A DNA stretch of 24,092 nucleotides from JAVBNO01 sp031551485 (GTDB lineage: Bacteria; Bacillota; Clostridia; Oscillospirales; Ruminococcaceae): the NCBI GenBank assembly GCA_031551485.1, contig JAVBNO010000087.1, positions 1 through 24,092 on the forward strand, written 5' to 3'. Below are positions 7,763 to 16,335 of this stretch, in pieces. Each line of letters opens with the position of its first letter. The first letter of the stretch is position 1. Position numbers and translations under genes: made by a program. The notes below the pieces were generated by a model that made no database searches, was not told the origin of the DNA, and saw only the letters and a list, made by a program, of their open reading frames with translations.

Positions 7763-8554
7763 ATGAAAAAAATAGTAGCTTGTTTATTGGTTGCCGTCAT
7801 GCTCTTTTCCCTGGCGGCCTGCTCCGGCGGAAAGTACCGCAAGGTGGATGACATTCAGGCATCCGGTGAAATTGTGATGCTGACCAACGCCGGTTTCCCG
7901 CCCTTTGAATATGTGGACGGCATTGAGCCTATGGGCGTGGATGTAGACATTGCCAATGAGATTGCCAAAGATTTAGGCGTTTCTTTGAAGGTGGTGGACA
8001 TGGACTTTGACGGCTTGATTGCCGAAATGAACGCCGGCCGCGGTGATTTTGTGGCCGCCGGCATGTCGATTACCGAGGAACGGAAAAAGAGCGTTGATTT
8101 CACCATTGAATATGTCAAGAGCTCCCAGTATATGATTGTGAAAAAAGGCAGCCCTATTGCTGTTATCGACGACCTGAAGGGCAAAAAGATTGGCGTGCAG
8201 ATTGGCACCACCGGCGATTATCTCATGACCGATGCCATTGAGCTGGAGGACGGCGCGCTGCACAATTCCGGCGCGGAAGTGAAGGGTTACAAAACCGCTT
8301 TGGAAGCCGCGATGGATTTGAACGCCGGCCGTTTGGACGCTGTGGTGGTGGATATGCATCCCGCCAATGCCATTGCCGCCAAGAATGCCGACTTGGAAGT
8401 GGCGCCCCAGGCGATTTCCGATGAAGAAGCCTACGCCATTGCCGTAAGCAAAGGCAACAAGACCCTGCTGGATGCCATTAACGCCACCCTGACCCGGCTG
8501 ATGAGCGAAGGCAAAATTGAAACCTTCCTCATTAAACATACAACCGGCGAATAA
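7763..8554 (+). CDS. Amino-acid ABC transporter substrate-binding lipoprotein (family 3)
   Basis: Captures an amino acid outside the cell and delivers it to the permease encoded next door. The 263-residue protein has a lipoprotein signal (LFSLAAC, Cys20). The type II periplasmic-binding fold follows, with NAGFPPFEYVDG, MGVDVDIANEIAKDLG, DFDGLIAEMNAGRGDFVAAGMSIT and DDLKGKKIGVQIGTTG. These features place it in the polar amino-acid (HisJ/GlnH/FliY) family; the exact substrate is unclear. AGGAGG precedes the ATG. It is first in an operon with the permease and ATPase, and a strong hairpin separates it from them. Confidence 0.94.
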   Translation: MKKIVACLLVAVMLFSLAACSGGKYRKVDDIQASGEIVMLTNAGFPPFEYVDGIEPMGVDVDIANEIAKDLGVSLKVVDMDFDGLIAEMNAGRGDFVAAGMSITEERKKSVDFTIEYVKSSQYMIVKKGSPIAVIDDLKGKKIGVQIGTTGDYLMTDAIELEDGALHNSGAEVKGYKTALEAAMDLNAGRLDAVVVDMHPANAIAAKNADLEVAPQAISDEEAYAIAVSKGNKTLLDAINATLTRLMSEGKIETFLIKHTTGE

Positions 8555-8580
8555 GTTCCTTAAAATTGGAAATATAACCG

Positions 8581-8608
8581 TATGGGCGCATCTTTGTGTG
8601 CGCCCATA
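8581..8608 (+). promoter_or_regulatory. Intercistronic hairpin after the binding-protein gene
   Basis: Perfect 10-bp stem TATGGGCGCA/TGCGCCCATA with an 8-nt loop, without a long U-run, between the binding-protein and permease genes. Such hairpins typically raise binding-protein mRNA relative to the downstream genes by partial termination or 3'-end protection. Confidence 0.7.
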
Positions 8609-8637
8609 TTTGACTGAAAACGAGCGGCGGTGAAAGT

Positions 8638-9342
8638 ATGTCATTCTTTTCCCAGATGTACGATTTATTTTACCAGGCCTTTATCCAAAACGGCCGTTAT
8701 ATGCTGTATATCACCGGTTTGGGCCAGACGCTGCTGATGGCGGCGGGGGCCACAGTGCTGGGTGTCGTTATTGGCACATTGGTGGCCATTGTCAAAGTAT
8801 ATGCCCTGGACAACAGGATGCTCAAACCCCTGGAAGTGTTGGCGGATATGTACATCGGGTTTATCCGGGGTACGCCAATTATTGTGCAGCTGTTTATTAT
8901 TTATTTCTCCATCTTTAAATGGGTGCCCGGGGAATATGCCGTTTTGGTGGCTATATTGGCCTTTGGGCTTAACTCCGGCGGTTATGTGGCCGAAATTATC
9001 CGCGCCGGTATTATGTCGGTGGACCGGGGACAAATGGAGGCCGGACGTTCGCTGGGGTTAAGCAAAAACACCGCCATGCGGTTCATTGTGCTGCCCCAGG
9101 CTGTCAAAAACATCCTGCCGCCGCTGTTTAACGAGTTCATTATGCTGGTGAAGGAGACGTCGGTGGCTTCTTTTATTGCCATTAAAGAATTGACCTATGC
9201 GGCAACCATTGTCTCCTCCCGCACCTATGTGAAAGATCCGCCCCTTTACATCATTGCATTGATGTACCTTGTGGTTGTGCTGGGGCTGACGGCATTGCAA
9301 AAGACGCTGGAAAGGAGGATGGCAGCCAGTGATAAACGTTAA
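8638..9342 (+). CDS. Amino-acid ABC transporter permease (HisM/GlnP type)
   Basis: Membrane channel of the polar amino-acid importer. The 234-residue protein has about five membrane helices, an N-terminal GLGQTLLMAAGATVLG segment, FIRGTPIIVQLFIIYF (about 78-93) and the cytoplasmic EAA loop that contacts the ATPase (EAGRSLGLS followed by LPQAVKNILPPLFNEF). Length and motifs match the His/Glu/Gln/Arg permease family. GGCGGTGAAAGT precedes the start. The 3' end overlaps the ATPase gene by 14 nt, suggesting translational coupling. Confidence 0.95.
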   Translation: MSFFSQMYDLFYQAFIQNGRYMLYITGLGQTLLMAAGATVLGVVIGTLVAIVKVYALDNRMLKPLEVLADMYIGFIRGTPIIVQLFIIYFSIFKWVPGEYAVLVAILAFGLNSGGYVAEIIRAGIMSVDRGQMEAGRSLGLSKNTAMRFIVLPQAVKNILPPLFNEFIMLVKETSVASFIAIKELTYAATIVSSRTYVKDPPLYIIALMYLVVVLGLTALQKTLERRMAASDKR

Positions 9343-10054
9343 AGGGCTTAAAAAAGCGTTTGGCGAAAAAATGGTGTTAAACGGCATTACCGAAACAATT
9401 GAAAAGGGCGAAAAGGTTGTCATCGTCGGGCCGTCCGGTTCGGGCAAGTCCACTTTTTTGCGTTGCCTGAATATGCTGGAGACCCCCAGCGAAGGCGAAG
9501 TGTGGTTCGAGGGGGTCAACCTGACCCATCAATCCACCAACTTGGATAAGCTGCGTCAAAAGATGGGCATGGTGTTCCAATTGTTCAACCTTTTTCCCCA
9601 TATGACCGTACTGGACAACATTACGCTGGCACCGGTGCAGTTGGGGCTGCAAAGTAAGCCGGAAGCGGAAGCCAACGCCCGTAAACTGCTGGAGCGCATA
9701 GGGTTGGAGGACAAAGCGGCGGCGTATCCCCCCCAGCTTTCCGGTGGGCAGAAGCAACGCATTGCCATTATCCGGGCGCTGGCCATGGACCCTGACGTCA
9801 TGCTGTTTGACGAGCCCACCTCCGCCCTTGACCCCGAAATGGTGGGCGAGGTGCTGGCCCTAATGAAAGAGCTGGCGGCCGAAGGGATGACCATGGTGGT
9901 GGTGACCCACGAAATGGGCTTTGCCAAAGAAGTGGCCACCCGGGTTATGTTCATGGACGAGGGGCTTATTGTAGAACAAAATACCCCAAAAACCTTTTTT
10001 GAGGCGCCACGCCACCCCCGGTTACAGGAGTTTTTATCCAAAGTATTGTACTGA
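9329..10054 (+). CDS. Amino-acid ABC transporter ATP-binding protein (GlnQ type)
   Basis: Powers the polar amino-acid importer. The 241-residue protein has Walker A GPSGSGKS (34-41), Q-loop VFQLFNLFPH, signature LSGGQ (137-141), Walker B VMLFDEPTSALDPE (157-170) and H-loop His194 (VVTHEMGFA). It begins with GTG at 9329 inside the end of the permease gene, with AAAGGAGG 10 nt upstream. It closes the three-gene operon, which ends at a strong terminator. Confidence 0.97.
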   Translation: MINVKGLKKAFGEKMVLNGITETIEKGEKVVIVGPSGSGKSTFLRCLNMLETPSEGEVWFEGVNLTHQSTNLDKLRQKMGMVFQLFNLFPHMTVLDNITLAPVQLGLQSKPEAEANARKLLERIGLEDKAAAYPPQLSGGQKQRIAIIRALAMDPDVMLFDEPTSALDPEMVGEVLALMKELAAEGMTMVVVTHEMGFAKEVATRVMFMDEGLIVEQNTPKTFFEAPRHPRLQEFLSKVLY

Positions 10055-10080
10055 GGTCAGCCCAAAAAGATAGCAGAATC

Positions 10081-10112
10081 AACAACCACCCGCTGATGAA
10101 CGGGTGGTTGTT
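10081..10112 (+). terminator. Terminator of the amino-acid ABC operon
   Basis: Perfect 12-bp stem AACAACCACCCG/CGGGTGGTTGTT with an 8-nt loop, 26 nt after the ATPase stop. The U-run is short (TT-C-TT). Confidence 0.8.
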
Positions 10113-10124
10113 CTTGAATATACA

Positions 10125-10148
10125 ATCACGGTCTGGCAGATGTACAGG
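10125..10148 (+). repeat. Short 24-bp repeat, copy 1
   Basis: Matches 20399-20422 on the same strand at 23 of 24 positions; the shared core is TCTGGCAGATGTACAGG. Both copies flank a dispersed hairpin repeat, but on opposite sides relative to that repeat's orientation. Confidence 0.7.
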
Positions 10149-10205
10149 GTTCATTGTCTGCAATACACTTTTCATTTCATCCCCCTCGGAGAGTGGAGGG
10201 GGTTC

Positions 10206-10363
10206 GTGGGGGAACCATGTGGTTTCCCTTAAAAATGTTTTTGCATACTTTTTGCGCCAAAAAGTATGAGCCGGTCGCGGCTTAAGCGACAGCTAGATGT
10301 CTGCCGGAGCGGCTATACCTCTGCTCCACTTTGATTTAATATCGGTATCAACTTTTTCCATTC
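10206..10363 (-). repeat. Dispersed hairpin-rich repeat, copy B (3'-truncated)
   Basis: Reverse orientation to copy A. It keeps the 5' part and the CATACTTTTT/AAAAAGTATG hairpin (10244-10268). After the second hairpin it diverges: the third hairpin is replaced by an unrelated CCCCCT/AGGGGG dyad (about 10180-10201). It is in direct tandem with copy C, with the first hairpins exactly 251 bp apart. Confidence 0.85.
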
Positions 10364-10613
10364 GTCGCTGTTTGCACCTCAAAATCAGACCCAAAACAGT
10401 CTCCCCATAGCCCAAGCGTTTCCTGTGCACCTATGCCCTCGCCCTAAGGATGGGGGATGGGGAAACCATGTGGTTTCCCCAAAAAATGTTTTTGCATACT
10501 TTTTGCGTCAAAAAGTATGAGCCGGTCGCGGCTTAAGCGACATGCTAGATGTCTGCCGGAGCGGCTATACCTCTGCTGTATTTTGATTTAAGATCGGTAT
10601 CAATCTTTTTCTC
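10364..10613 (-). repeat. Dispersed hairpin-rich repeat, copy C
   Basis: Full-length copy in reverse orientation, 251 bp from copy B. The first hairpin is at 10495-10519, with loop GACGC instead of GGCGC. The second hairpin, GGGGAAACC/GGTTTCCCC, is perfect. The 5' arm of the third hairpin is altered (CATCCCCC), weakening it. Confidence 0.87.
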
Positions 10614-10666
10614 TTCATCCCCAAAGCGCGACTGAATTCGCTTATAAACACGGATTTCCCCGAGGC

Positions 10667-10703
10667 AGAAATCCCCAGCCATTTTAAATGGCTGGGGATT
10701 TCT
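10667..10703. terminator. Long palindrome, probable bidirectional terminator
   Basis: AGAAATCCCCAGCCATTT and its exact complement are separated by a single base, forming a 16-18-bp stem. It sits about 95 bp beyond the aldolase stop and probably ends the minus-strand sugar operon. There is no long U-run outside the stem. Confidence 0.65.
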
Positions 10704-10798
10704 GATGATACGGACAAAAGCGACATGCGCCTTCAAATGCGTCTTTTTGAACATGCCACTATGACCTGGCATTCCCAACGGCACTTACAGATCGTCCA

Positions 10799-11644
10799 TC
10801 ATGCCCGGTCGCAGCACCCGCAAACCTGCATTTTTGCTGTCACCGCCCGCCGTACAAATTCGCGGCCGGCGGCACCGTATTGTTTAGGGTCATATACACC
10901 GGCGTCCTGACGCAGGCAGCCTTTGACGCCGTCGCTGTAGGCGATGCGCAGTTCGGTGGCAAAATTGACTTTGCAAATGCCATGCGCAATACATGCTTTT
11001 ACATCTGCGTCCGGTATGCCGGATGCGCCATGGAGCACAAGCGGCACCTGCACCCGGCCGCGGATTGTTCTGAGCCTCTCGATATCCAGCCTGGGCACAC
11101 CTTGATAAATGCCGTGGGCCGTGCCGATTGCCACAGCCAGTGAGTTTGCGCCGGTGCGCTGTACAAAATCCGCGACAAGGTCAGGGTCGGTAAGCCCATC
11201 CCCCCCTCCGCCGTGGCCGTCTTCTTTGCCCCCCACCGTTCCCAATTCGGCCTCGACCGGAATGCCTTTGGCCCCGGCGACCGCGGCAACGCTGGCGGTG
11301 AGGCGTATGTTCTCTTCATAGGGGCACAGCGAGCCGTCGATCATCACAGAAGTGAACCCCGCCTGCATGGCCTGGCACGCAAGATCATAGCTGTTCCCAT
11401 GATCCAGGTGGATGGCAACAGGGACATCGACATGCTGTGCGAGCGCGGTAACCGTGGCCGCGAAAAGCGGAAGGCTGCCGTACTTGACGGTACCGGGGGT
11501 AACCTGCACAATGACAGGGGCGCGCATTTGTACGGCGGCTTCCAGCACCGCCTGGGCCATTTCCATATTTTCAATATTGAAGGCGCCCACGGCATAACCG
11601 CCCTGCTGTGCGTTCTTTAGCATTTGACTTGTGGTCGTAACCAT
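10799..11644 (-). CDS. Class II ketose-bisphosphate aldolase (fructose/tagatose type)
   Basis: Zinc-dependent cleavage of a ketose 1,6-bisphosphate into dihydroxyacetone phosphate and an aldehyde phosphate. Numbering from the first of two ATGs, metal and catalytic residues are visible: HLDHG (His80, Asp82, His83), EAELG (Glu132, Glu134), GTAHG (His178) and LHGASG (His206), plus KVNFATELR for phosphate binding. Length of 281-282 residues matches the GatY/KbaY/FbaA family. Two adjacent ATGs (11647 and 11644) are possible; the second has better spacing (6 nt) to AGGAGG. It is last in the minus-strand operon, after the PfkB kinase, so it probably cleaves that kinase's product. Fructose- versus tagatose-bisphosphate specificity is not decidable. 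Confidence 0.93.
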   Translation of the reverse strand: MVTTTSQMLKNAQQGGYAVGAFNIENMEMAQAVLEAAVQMRAPVIVQVTPGTVKYGSLPLFAATVTALAQHVDVPVAIHLDHGNSYDLACQAMQAGFTSVMIDGSLCPYEENIRLTASVAAVAGAKGIPVEAELGTVGGKEDGHGGGGDGLTDPDLVADFVQRTGANSLAVAIGTAHGIYQGVPRLDIERLRTIRGRVQVPLVLHGASGIPDADVKACIAHGICKVNFATELRIAYSDGVKGCLRQDAGVYDPKQYGAAGREFVRRAVTAKMQVCGCCDRA

Positions 11645-11697
11645 CATCCACCTCCTGATCTCTTGACCTGTTGACCCACAAGGTATTGTGGCAACGC

Positions 11698-12672
11698 TTA
11701 AAACCCAATGTCATGGTCAAAATGGCTGAGTGCCTGCGTCTCGTCAATCATAGCCGGGCGTACCTGCGTCAACATAGCATCAAAGTCTTTCTGGCGGCAC
11801 ATTTGTGTTCCCTCCAGCTGCAGCGAGCCCCCGCACACAGCGGTGCCATATTGGAGCATTGGCCCCATCGGCAGGCCTTTTAAGATGGCGATGCAAATAC
11901 CGGCCACCATGGAATCCCCGGCGCCCTGAATACCTTTGACTGAAACGTCGGGCGCCGCGCAATACCAACTGGCATCCTCGCTGACCAAAACAGCCCCGTT
12001 CTTACCCAGTGACACACATATGTAGCGCACACCGGCGGCGATAATTCGGCGGCAAACCCGGATTAATTCCGCAGTAGAGGTCACTTTTTGCGCAAAGGTC
12101 TCTTCCAGCTCCTGCAAATTGGGTTTGATTAAAAACACACGGTTGCTGATGACTTTGCGAAGGGGTTCACCATAAGTATCCACAATGATTTTAACCCCAA
12201 GGTCTTTGATCGCCTCGATGATACGGGCGTAAAAATCCGCCGGGACACCGCGCGGCAAACTGCCGCTTAAGATGAGAATCTCACTTTTGGCAGCCGCGTC
12301 AGGAATTTTTTGGCAAAGCACCTCTAGCATCTCTGCCGTAACACTGCTTCCCGGCTCGTTCAGTTCCGTCATCGTCCGCCGTTTCTCATCAAATATTTTA
12401 ATGTTGGTGCGCAACGAGCCATTACCCATCACAAACTCGTGGGGGACCCGCAACCCGGCCAAAAATTGGTTGAGCAGTTCGCCGTTTTCAGCAAAATTGA
12501 TTCCCATGCAGGTGGTATCATACCCCAGCTGCTTTAACGACACACTGGTGTTGATCCCTTTGCCGGAAATGTCCTCACGTTTTTTGATAACCCTGTTTGT
12601 GCTTTCAACCTTAAAATCATAGACAGTAATCGTCTTATCAACACAAGGGTTAAGAGTAACAGTCGTAATCAT
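11698..12672 (-). CDS. PfkB-family sugar-phosphate kinase (1-phosphofructokinase/tagatose-6-phosphate kinase type)
   Basis: ATP-dependent phosphorylation of a sugar phosphate to a bisphosphate in the cytosol. The 324-residue ribokinase-fold protein opens with TVTLNPCVDKT, typical of FruK/LacC/PfkB. It has the SGKGINTSVSLKQLG motif (36-50), ILSGSLPRGVP (134-144), the KPNLQELEE segment and the catalytic GAGDSMVAG (Asp253). It lies 40 nt after the sugar permease gene and 50 nt before the aldolase, so it likely makes the aldolase substrate. Fructose-1-phosphate, tagatose-6-phosphate or fructose-6-phosphate are all possible. C-terminal residues after about 300 are not conserved family features that I recognise. 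Confidence 0.9.
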   Translation of the reverse strand: MITTVTLNPCVDKTITVYDFKVESTNRVIKKREDISGKGINTSVSLKQLGYDTTCMGINFAENGELLNQFLAGLRVPHEFVMGNGSLRTNIKIFDEKRRTMTELNEPGSSVTAEMLEVLCQKIPDAAAKSEILILSGSLPRGVPADFYARIIEAIKDLGVKIIVDTYGEPLRKVISNRVFLIKPNLQELEETFAQKVTSTAELIRVCRRIIAAGVRYICVSLGKNGAVLVSEDASWYCAAPDVSVKGIQGAGDSMVAGICIAILKGLPMGPMLQYGTAVCGGSLQLEGTQMCRQKDFDAMLTQVRPAMIDETQALSHFDHDIGF

Positions 12673-12712
12673 AAACAGCGACTACCTTTCTATAACCTGA
12701 ATCACGCAACGT

Positions 12713-13678
12713 TTATTTTCTCTTTTTAAACTGATCAATGACCACAGCCGCCATAATGATAAGGCCCATTGTGATTTGCTGTACATAGGAAGACACCTGC
12801 AGCAGGCTTAATCCGTTGTTGATCACCCCAATGGTCAGCACCCCTATGAGGGTTTTGCCTATGGTACCGGATCCGCCGCTTAGGCTGGTGCCGCCCATGA
12901 CGACGGCGGCAATGGCGTCCAGCTCGTACCCTTGTGCGGCCGAGGGTTGGCCGGTGCCGATTTTGGAAGAAAGACAGACACCGCCCAACGCCGCCAAAAC
13001 ACTGCAAATGATATAGACTGACAGCTTGATCTTGGCCGTTGAAATGCCATTCAGGCCGGCGACCTCCTCGTTGCTGCCAACGGCATAAATATGCCGCCCG
13101 TAGCAGGTCCTGCTTAACACGATGTGCGAGACAACCAATACCAGCGCCATGATGATAACGATGACCGGGATGAGGCCGACACGCCCCTGCCCGATGTAAA
13201 AGTAGGCATCCGGCAGCTCGAAAATTGGTTTGCTGTTGGTCAGCAGATACGCGACGCCACGTGCAATACTGAGCATGGCCAGGGCGGCAATGAAGGGCGC
13301 CACGTTTAAATAGGCAACAGAGAGTCCCAAAAAGGAGCCGCAGATGCCGCCCACCAGAAGGCTGCCTAAGATGGCAACCACAAAAACCGTAAGGACCGAT
13401 GGGTTGGGCATTGTTTTGATGAACATGGTGACCAAAATGCCGGATAACGCGGCCACAGACCCCACGGAGAGATCGATGCCACCCGTCAGAATTACAAATG
13501 TCATGCCGGTTGCCAGCAACGCGTTAATGGCAACCTGGTTCGTTACATTGATTAAATTGCCGACTGTTAAAAACCGGGGCGACAGCAGCGAGATGACGAC
13601 ACATAAAAAAGCCAAAAACAAAAGGAGGGCGCCGTCTTTGGCAAGCGACCTGATTTTGGGCTGACCAAGATAGTTCAT
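12713..13678 (-). CDS. Sugar ABC transporter permease (RbsC type)
   Basis: Membrane subunit of a monosaccharide importer of the carbohydrate-uptake-2 family. The 321-residue protein is highly hydrophobic, with 8-10 helices and the family patterns NQVAINALLATGMTFVILTGGIDLSVGS and RHIYAVGSNEEVAGLNGI, plus GTSLSGGSGTIGKTLIGVL near the end. AGAAGGAG precedes the ATG by 9 nt. It lies 18 nt downstream of the ATPase gene within the operon. Substrate cannot be told from the permease; ribose, xylose, galactose and polyols are transported by this family. Confidence 0.95.
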   Translation of the reverse strand: MNYLGQPKIRSLAKDGALLLFLAFLCVVISLLSPRFLTVGNLINVTNQVAINALLATGMTFVILTGGIDLSVGSVAALSGILVTMFIKTMPNPSVLTVFVVAILGSLLVGGICGSFLGLSVAYLNVAPFIAALAMLSIARGVAYLLTNSKPIFELPDAYFYIGQGRVGLIPVIVIIMALVLVVSHIVLSRTCYGRHIYAVGSNEEVAGLNGISTAKIKLSVYIICSVLAALGGVCLSSKIGTGQPSAAQGYELDAIAAVVMGGTSLSGGSGTIGKTLIGVLTIGVINNGLSLLQVSSYVQQITMGLIIMAAVVIDQFKKRK

Positions 13679-13696
13679 AAGTAGATACTCCTTCTG

Positions 13697-15196
13697 TTAA
13701 GCGTGAATGCTTGCCATGGTGATAATAGCCTCTTCGGAAAAATCCTTGCGTGCAAGTTCACCCACCATCTGCTTTTCCCGCATGACATAAATGCGGTCGC
13801 ATATGCCCAAAAGCTCGGGCAGCTCGGAAGAGACGATCAAAATCCCCTTTCCTTGCTGTGCAAACTCGTGTATTAGCTCGTAAATTTCCTGTTTGGCGCC
13901 AATGTCGATGCCCCGTGTGGGTTCATCCAGCAATAGGATTCTGACGTTGGCAAAAGTCCACCGTGCCAATACCACCTTTTGCTGGTTGCCGCCGCTGAGT
14001 TTATGACAGGCCAGCTTTGCGTCGGAGGGGTGCACCCGCAGTTTTTGGCTGTACTGCACGCCCGCAGCGGTTTCCTTGGGCCCGCTGATAAAACCCATGC
14101 GGGCAAGGCGGGGCAGCGAGGGAAGGCTGATGTTCTGAGCAATACTTTTTTGCAGCAGCAAGCCCTGCCCTCTGCGGTCCTCGGGCACTAGCGCCATTTC
14201 CATTTGAATGGCATCCTTTGGACTGCGAAAGCATGCGGCCTTTCCAAAGACCCGTATTGCGCCGTTGTGCAGGCGATCCGCCCCAAATATGCCCCGCAGC
14301 ACCTCGGTTCTGCCTGCGCCCACCAGCCCGGCAATGCCTACCACCTCACCTGCGTGCACCGTAAGAGATATATTGCTAAACGCGCCTTTGCGGCTGATAT
14401 TGTCAACTTCCAGCACCGGTGCGCCGACGGTCGCCCCACCTTTGGGAAAAAGCATTTCAATATCGCGCCCCACTGTTTTTGTGATCATTTGTTGCTGGGT
14501 TAAATGGCATAGGGCCGTTGTTTCAATCACGGCGCCATCCCGCATAATCGTAATGGTGTCTCCGATTTGGTCAAATTCATTGAGCCTGTGAGAAATATAG
14601 ATAACAGCCACGCCTTGTTGCGTCAGCTGCTTGATCATGCCAAACAAGGCGCCCACTTCGTGCTCCGACAATGACGAGGTGGGCTCGTCCATAATCACCA
14701 CTTTGGCTTGCTGCGAAATGGCCTTGGCAATCTCGACCATTTGCCGCTGGGCCGTACTTAAATGCTTGACCAGCGCGTTTGGGTCAATATTCTGGCAAAG
14801 CTGCTGCAACAGTTCCTGTGTGTCGCGAAGCAATTTCTGTTTGTCCACAAACCAGCTGTTCCCAACCCGCGGTTCCCGGCCCAAAAAAATATTCTCGGCA
14901 ACAGTCAGATCCGCCACAACGCTGAGTTCCTGGTGGATGACCGCAATGCCGTTGTTCATGGCCTGCCGCGGATCTTTAAACTGAACATTTTTGCCGTTAT
15001 ACATCATTTCGCCGCTGTCTTTTTTATACACGCCGCTGATAATTTTAATGAGGGTAGATTTTCCGGCCCCGTTCTCGCCCAACAGAATATGTACTTTCCC
15101 TGCATAAAAGTCGATGGACACATTGGAAAGCGCGATAACGCCAGGAAATCTTTTACATATGTTTTGAAGAGAAATAACCGGTTGCACACCACACAT
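13697..15196 (-). CDS. Sugar ABC transporter ATP-binding protein with two nucleotide-binding domains (RbsA type)
   Basis: Energises the neighbouring RbsC-type permease. It is a tandem ATPase of 499-500 residues, the usual RbsA length. The first domain has Walker A GENGAGKST (about 40-48), signature LSTAQRQ and Walker B VVIMDEPTSSLSEHE. The second has a degenerate Walker A (GLVGAGRTE), signature LSGGNQQK and Walker B ILLLDEPTRGIDIGAK, an asymmetry normal for this family. The start is one of two adjacent ATGs (15199 or 15196) after GGAGAT; a longer open frame to 15292 runs through an intercistronic hairpin and is not used. Confidence 0.95.
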   Translation of the reverse strand: MCGVQPVISLQNICKRFPGVIALSNVSIDFYAGKVHILLGENGAGKSTLIKIISGVYKKDSGEMMYNGKNVQFKDPRQAMNNGIAVIHQELSVVADLTVAENIFLGREPRVGNSWFVDKQKLLRDTQELLQQLCQNIDPNALVKHLSTAQRQMVEIAKAISQQAKVVIMDEPTSSLSEHEVGALFGMIKQLTQQGVAVIYISHRLNEFDQIGDTITIMRDGAVIETTALCHLTQQQMITKTVGRDIEMLFPKGGATVGAPVLEVDNISRKGAFSNISLTVHAGEVVGIAGLVGAGRTEVLRGIFGADRLHNGAIRVFGKAACFRSPKDAIQMEMALVPEDRRGQGLLLQKSIAQNISLPSLPRLARMGFISGPKETAAGVQYSQKLRVHPSDAKLACHKLSGGNQQKVVLARWTFANVRILLLDEPTRGIDIGAKQEIYELIHEFAQQGKGILIVSSELPELLGICDRIYVMREKQMVGELARKDFSEEAIITMASIHA

Positions 15197-15245
15197 CATA
15201 AATCTCCATTCGCTGCATGCAAAGCCGTACATGCACAAGTATAAA

Positions 15246-15281
15246 GATACGCCCCGCCCTGGGCAAAGAGCGGGGCGTATC
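15246..15281 (-). promoter_or_regulatory. Intercistronic hairpin after the sugar-binding-protein gene
   Basis: Arms GATACGCCCCGC and GCGGGGCGTATC form a perfect 12-bp stem with a 12-nt loop, 11 nt after the binding-protein stop and before the ATPase gene. It lacks a U-run. It probably boosts binding-protein mRNA over downstream genes. Confidence 0.72.
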
Positions 15282-15291
15282 ACAAGGATCA

Positions 15292-16269
15292 TTATTGAGC
15301 CGTTTTTGCATCCACCATATAGGGAGCAAGCAGAATTTCTTTTTCCAATGTTTTGCCGTTCAAATGGTCAATGATTGCCTGAACGGCACCGCCGCCCATG
15401 CCTGCGGGATCCTGTGCCACGTCGGCAATCCAGATGCTGTCGGGCTTCTTAATTTCATTGATGCCTTCGGGGTTGCCGTCGTAACCAATGATCTTAATGT
15501 TTTTTTGCGCTGCGTTAAAAGTGTTGTAAGCGCCCATGGCGGCAGGATCGCCAACCGCAAATACCATGGCCAGGTTGGGGTGCTTGGTGATAAAGTCCTG
15601 TGCGATGGTGGCGGCCTTTTCGGCGTCGCCCTGATAGTTTTGCTCGTCGACCACTTTCATCTCGGGGTATTTTGCCACAATGGATTTGAACCCTTCGGCC
15701 CGGTCAACGCATTGCTCGATCTCGTCATAAGTAATAATGGCAATTTCGCCCTTTTCTGCCAGCGCTTCCACTGCATACTGGCCGGCCAGTTCGCCGCCTG
15801 TCCACTCATCGGTCTGGAAATGTGTGAGAGGCACGCCGTCTGTCTTGGTGCCGATGGTGACAACAGGAATGCCCGCCTTATCGGCGATTTCCAACGCGGA
15901 TTTGGACCCGGCGGAGGAAGCAGCCGCCAGAATAATGCCGTCGACGCCCTGCGTCACAAAGTCCTGGATTTGTGAATACTGAAGGCTGGAGTCCTGGTTT
16001 CCGTCCATGACGATCAGCTTGATGCCAAGCTCGTCGGCCTTGGCCTGCATGGCCGTTTCGACCAAATTATAAAAGACATGTTGCCGTGTCAGTAGAGAAA
16101 CGCCAATGACAATTTGATGGTCGCTTGCCTGAGACGCCGGTTCCGTTGTGCTCGCCGCTGTGCTCGCTGCAGGGTCGTTCGCAGGTGGGTTGTTAGCAGG
16201 GCTGGAGCAGCCCGCCAAAAGCGCCGCAAAGCAAATAACCACTGCCAAAACCTTGGCCAATACTTTCAT
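15292..16269 (-). CDS. Sugar-binding lipoprotein of the ABC transporter (RbsB type)
   Basis: Binds a sugar outside the cell for the RbsA/RbsC-type importer. The 325-residue protein has a lipoprotein signal (ALLAGC, Cys21), a low-complexity Asn/Pro/Ala/Ser/Thr linker (to about 47) and a type I periplasmic-binding fold. Visible patterns are GVSLLTRQHVFYNLVETAMQ, QDFVTQGVDGIILAAA, GIPVVTIGT, MVFAVGDPAAMGAYN and IKIIGYDGNPEGI. AGGAGG precedes the ATG. It is first of the transporter genes, 66 nt after the DeoR regulator. Ribose, allose, xylose or an inositol/polyol are possible substrates; none is favoured by sequence alone. Confidence 0.94.
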   Translation of the reverse strand: MKVLAKVLAVVICFAALLAGCSSPANNPPANDPAASTAASTTEPASQASDHQIVIGVSLLTRQHVFYNLVETAMQAKADELGIKLIVMDGNQDSSLQYSQIQDFVTQGVDGIILAAASSAGSKSALEIADKAGIPVVTIGTKTDGVPLTHFQTDEWTGGELAGQYAVEALAEKGEIAIITYDEIEQCVDRAEGFKSIVAKYPEMKVVDEQNYQGDAEKAATIAQDFITKHPNLAMVFAVGDPAAMGAYNTFNAAQKNIKIIGYDGNPEGINEIKKPDSIWIADVAQDPAGMGGGAVQAIIDHLNGKTLEKEILLAPYMVDAKTAQ

Positions 16270-16335
16270 AATAGTCCTCCTAAATTTATAATACTAAATG
16301 GCGTACAAAACCATCGAGCACAAAGAAAGAAAAAA

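Larger units (their letters stand above)
10113..10798. other. Gene-free intergenic region holding two repeat copies
   Basis: This interval lies between the convergent ends of the amino-acid ABC operon and the aldolase gene. It contains a 24-bp short repeat, two tandem copies of the 250-bp dispersed repeat and a long palindrome (10667-10703). Open frames here are accidental translations of the repeat. Confidence 0.7.

Noticed and set aside
10206..10613. Tandem repeats as a possible CRISPR array
   Set aside because: Units are about 250 bp without regular short repeats and spacers, and no cas genes are present.
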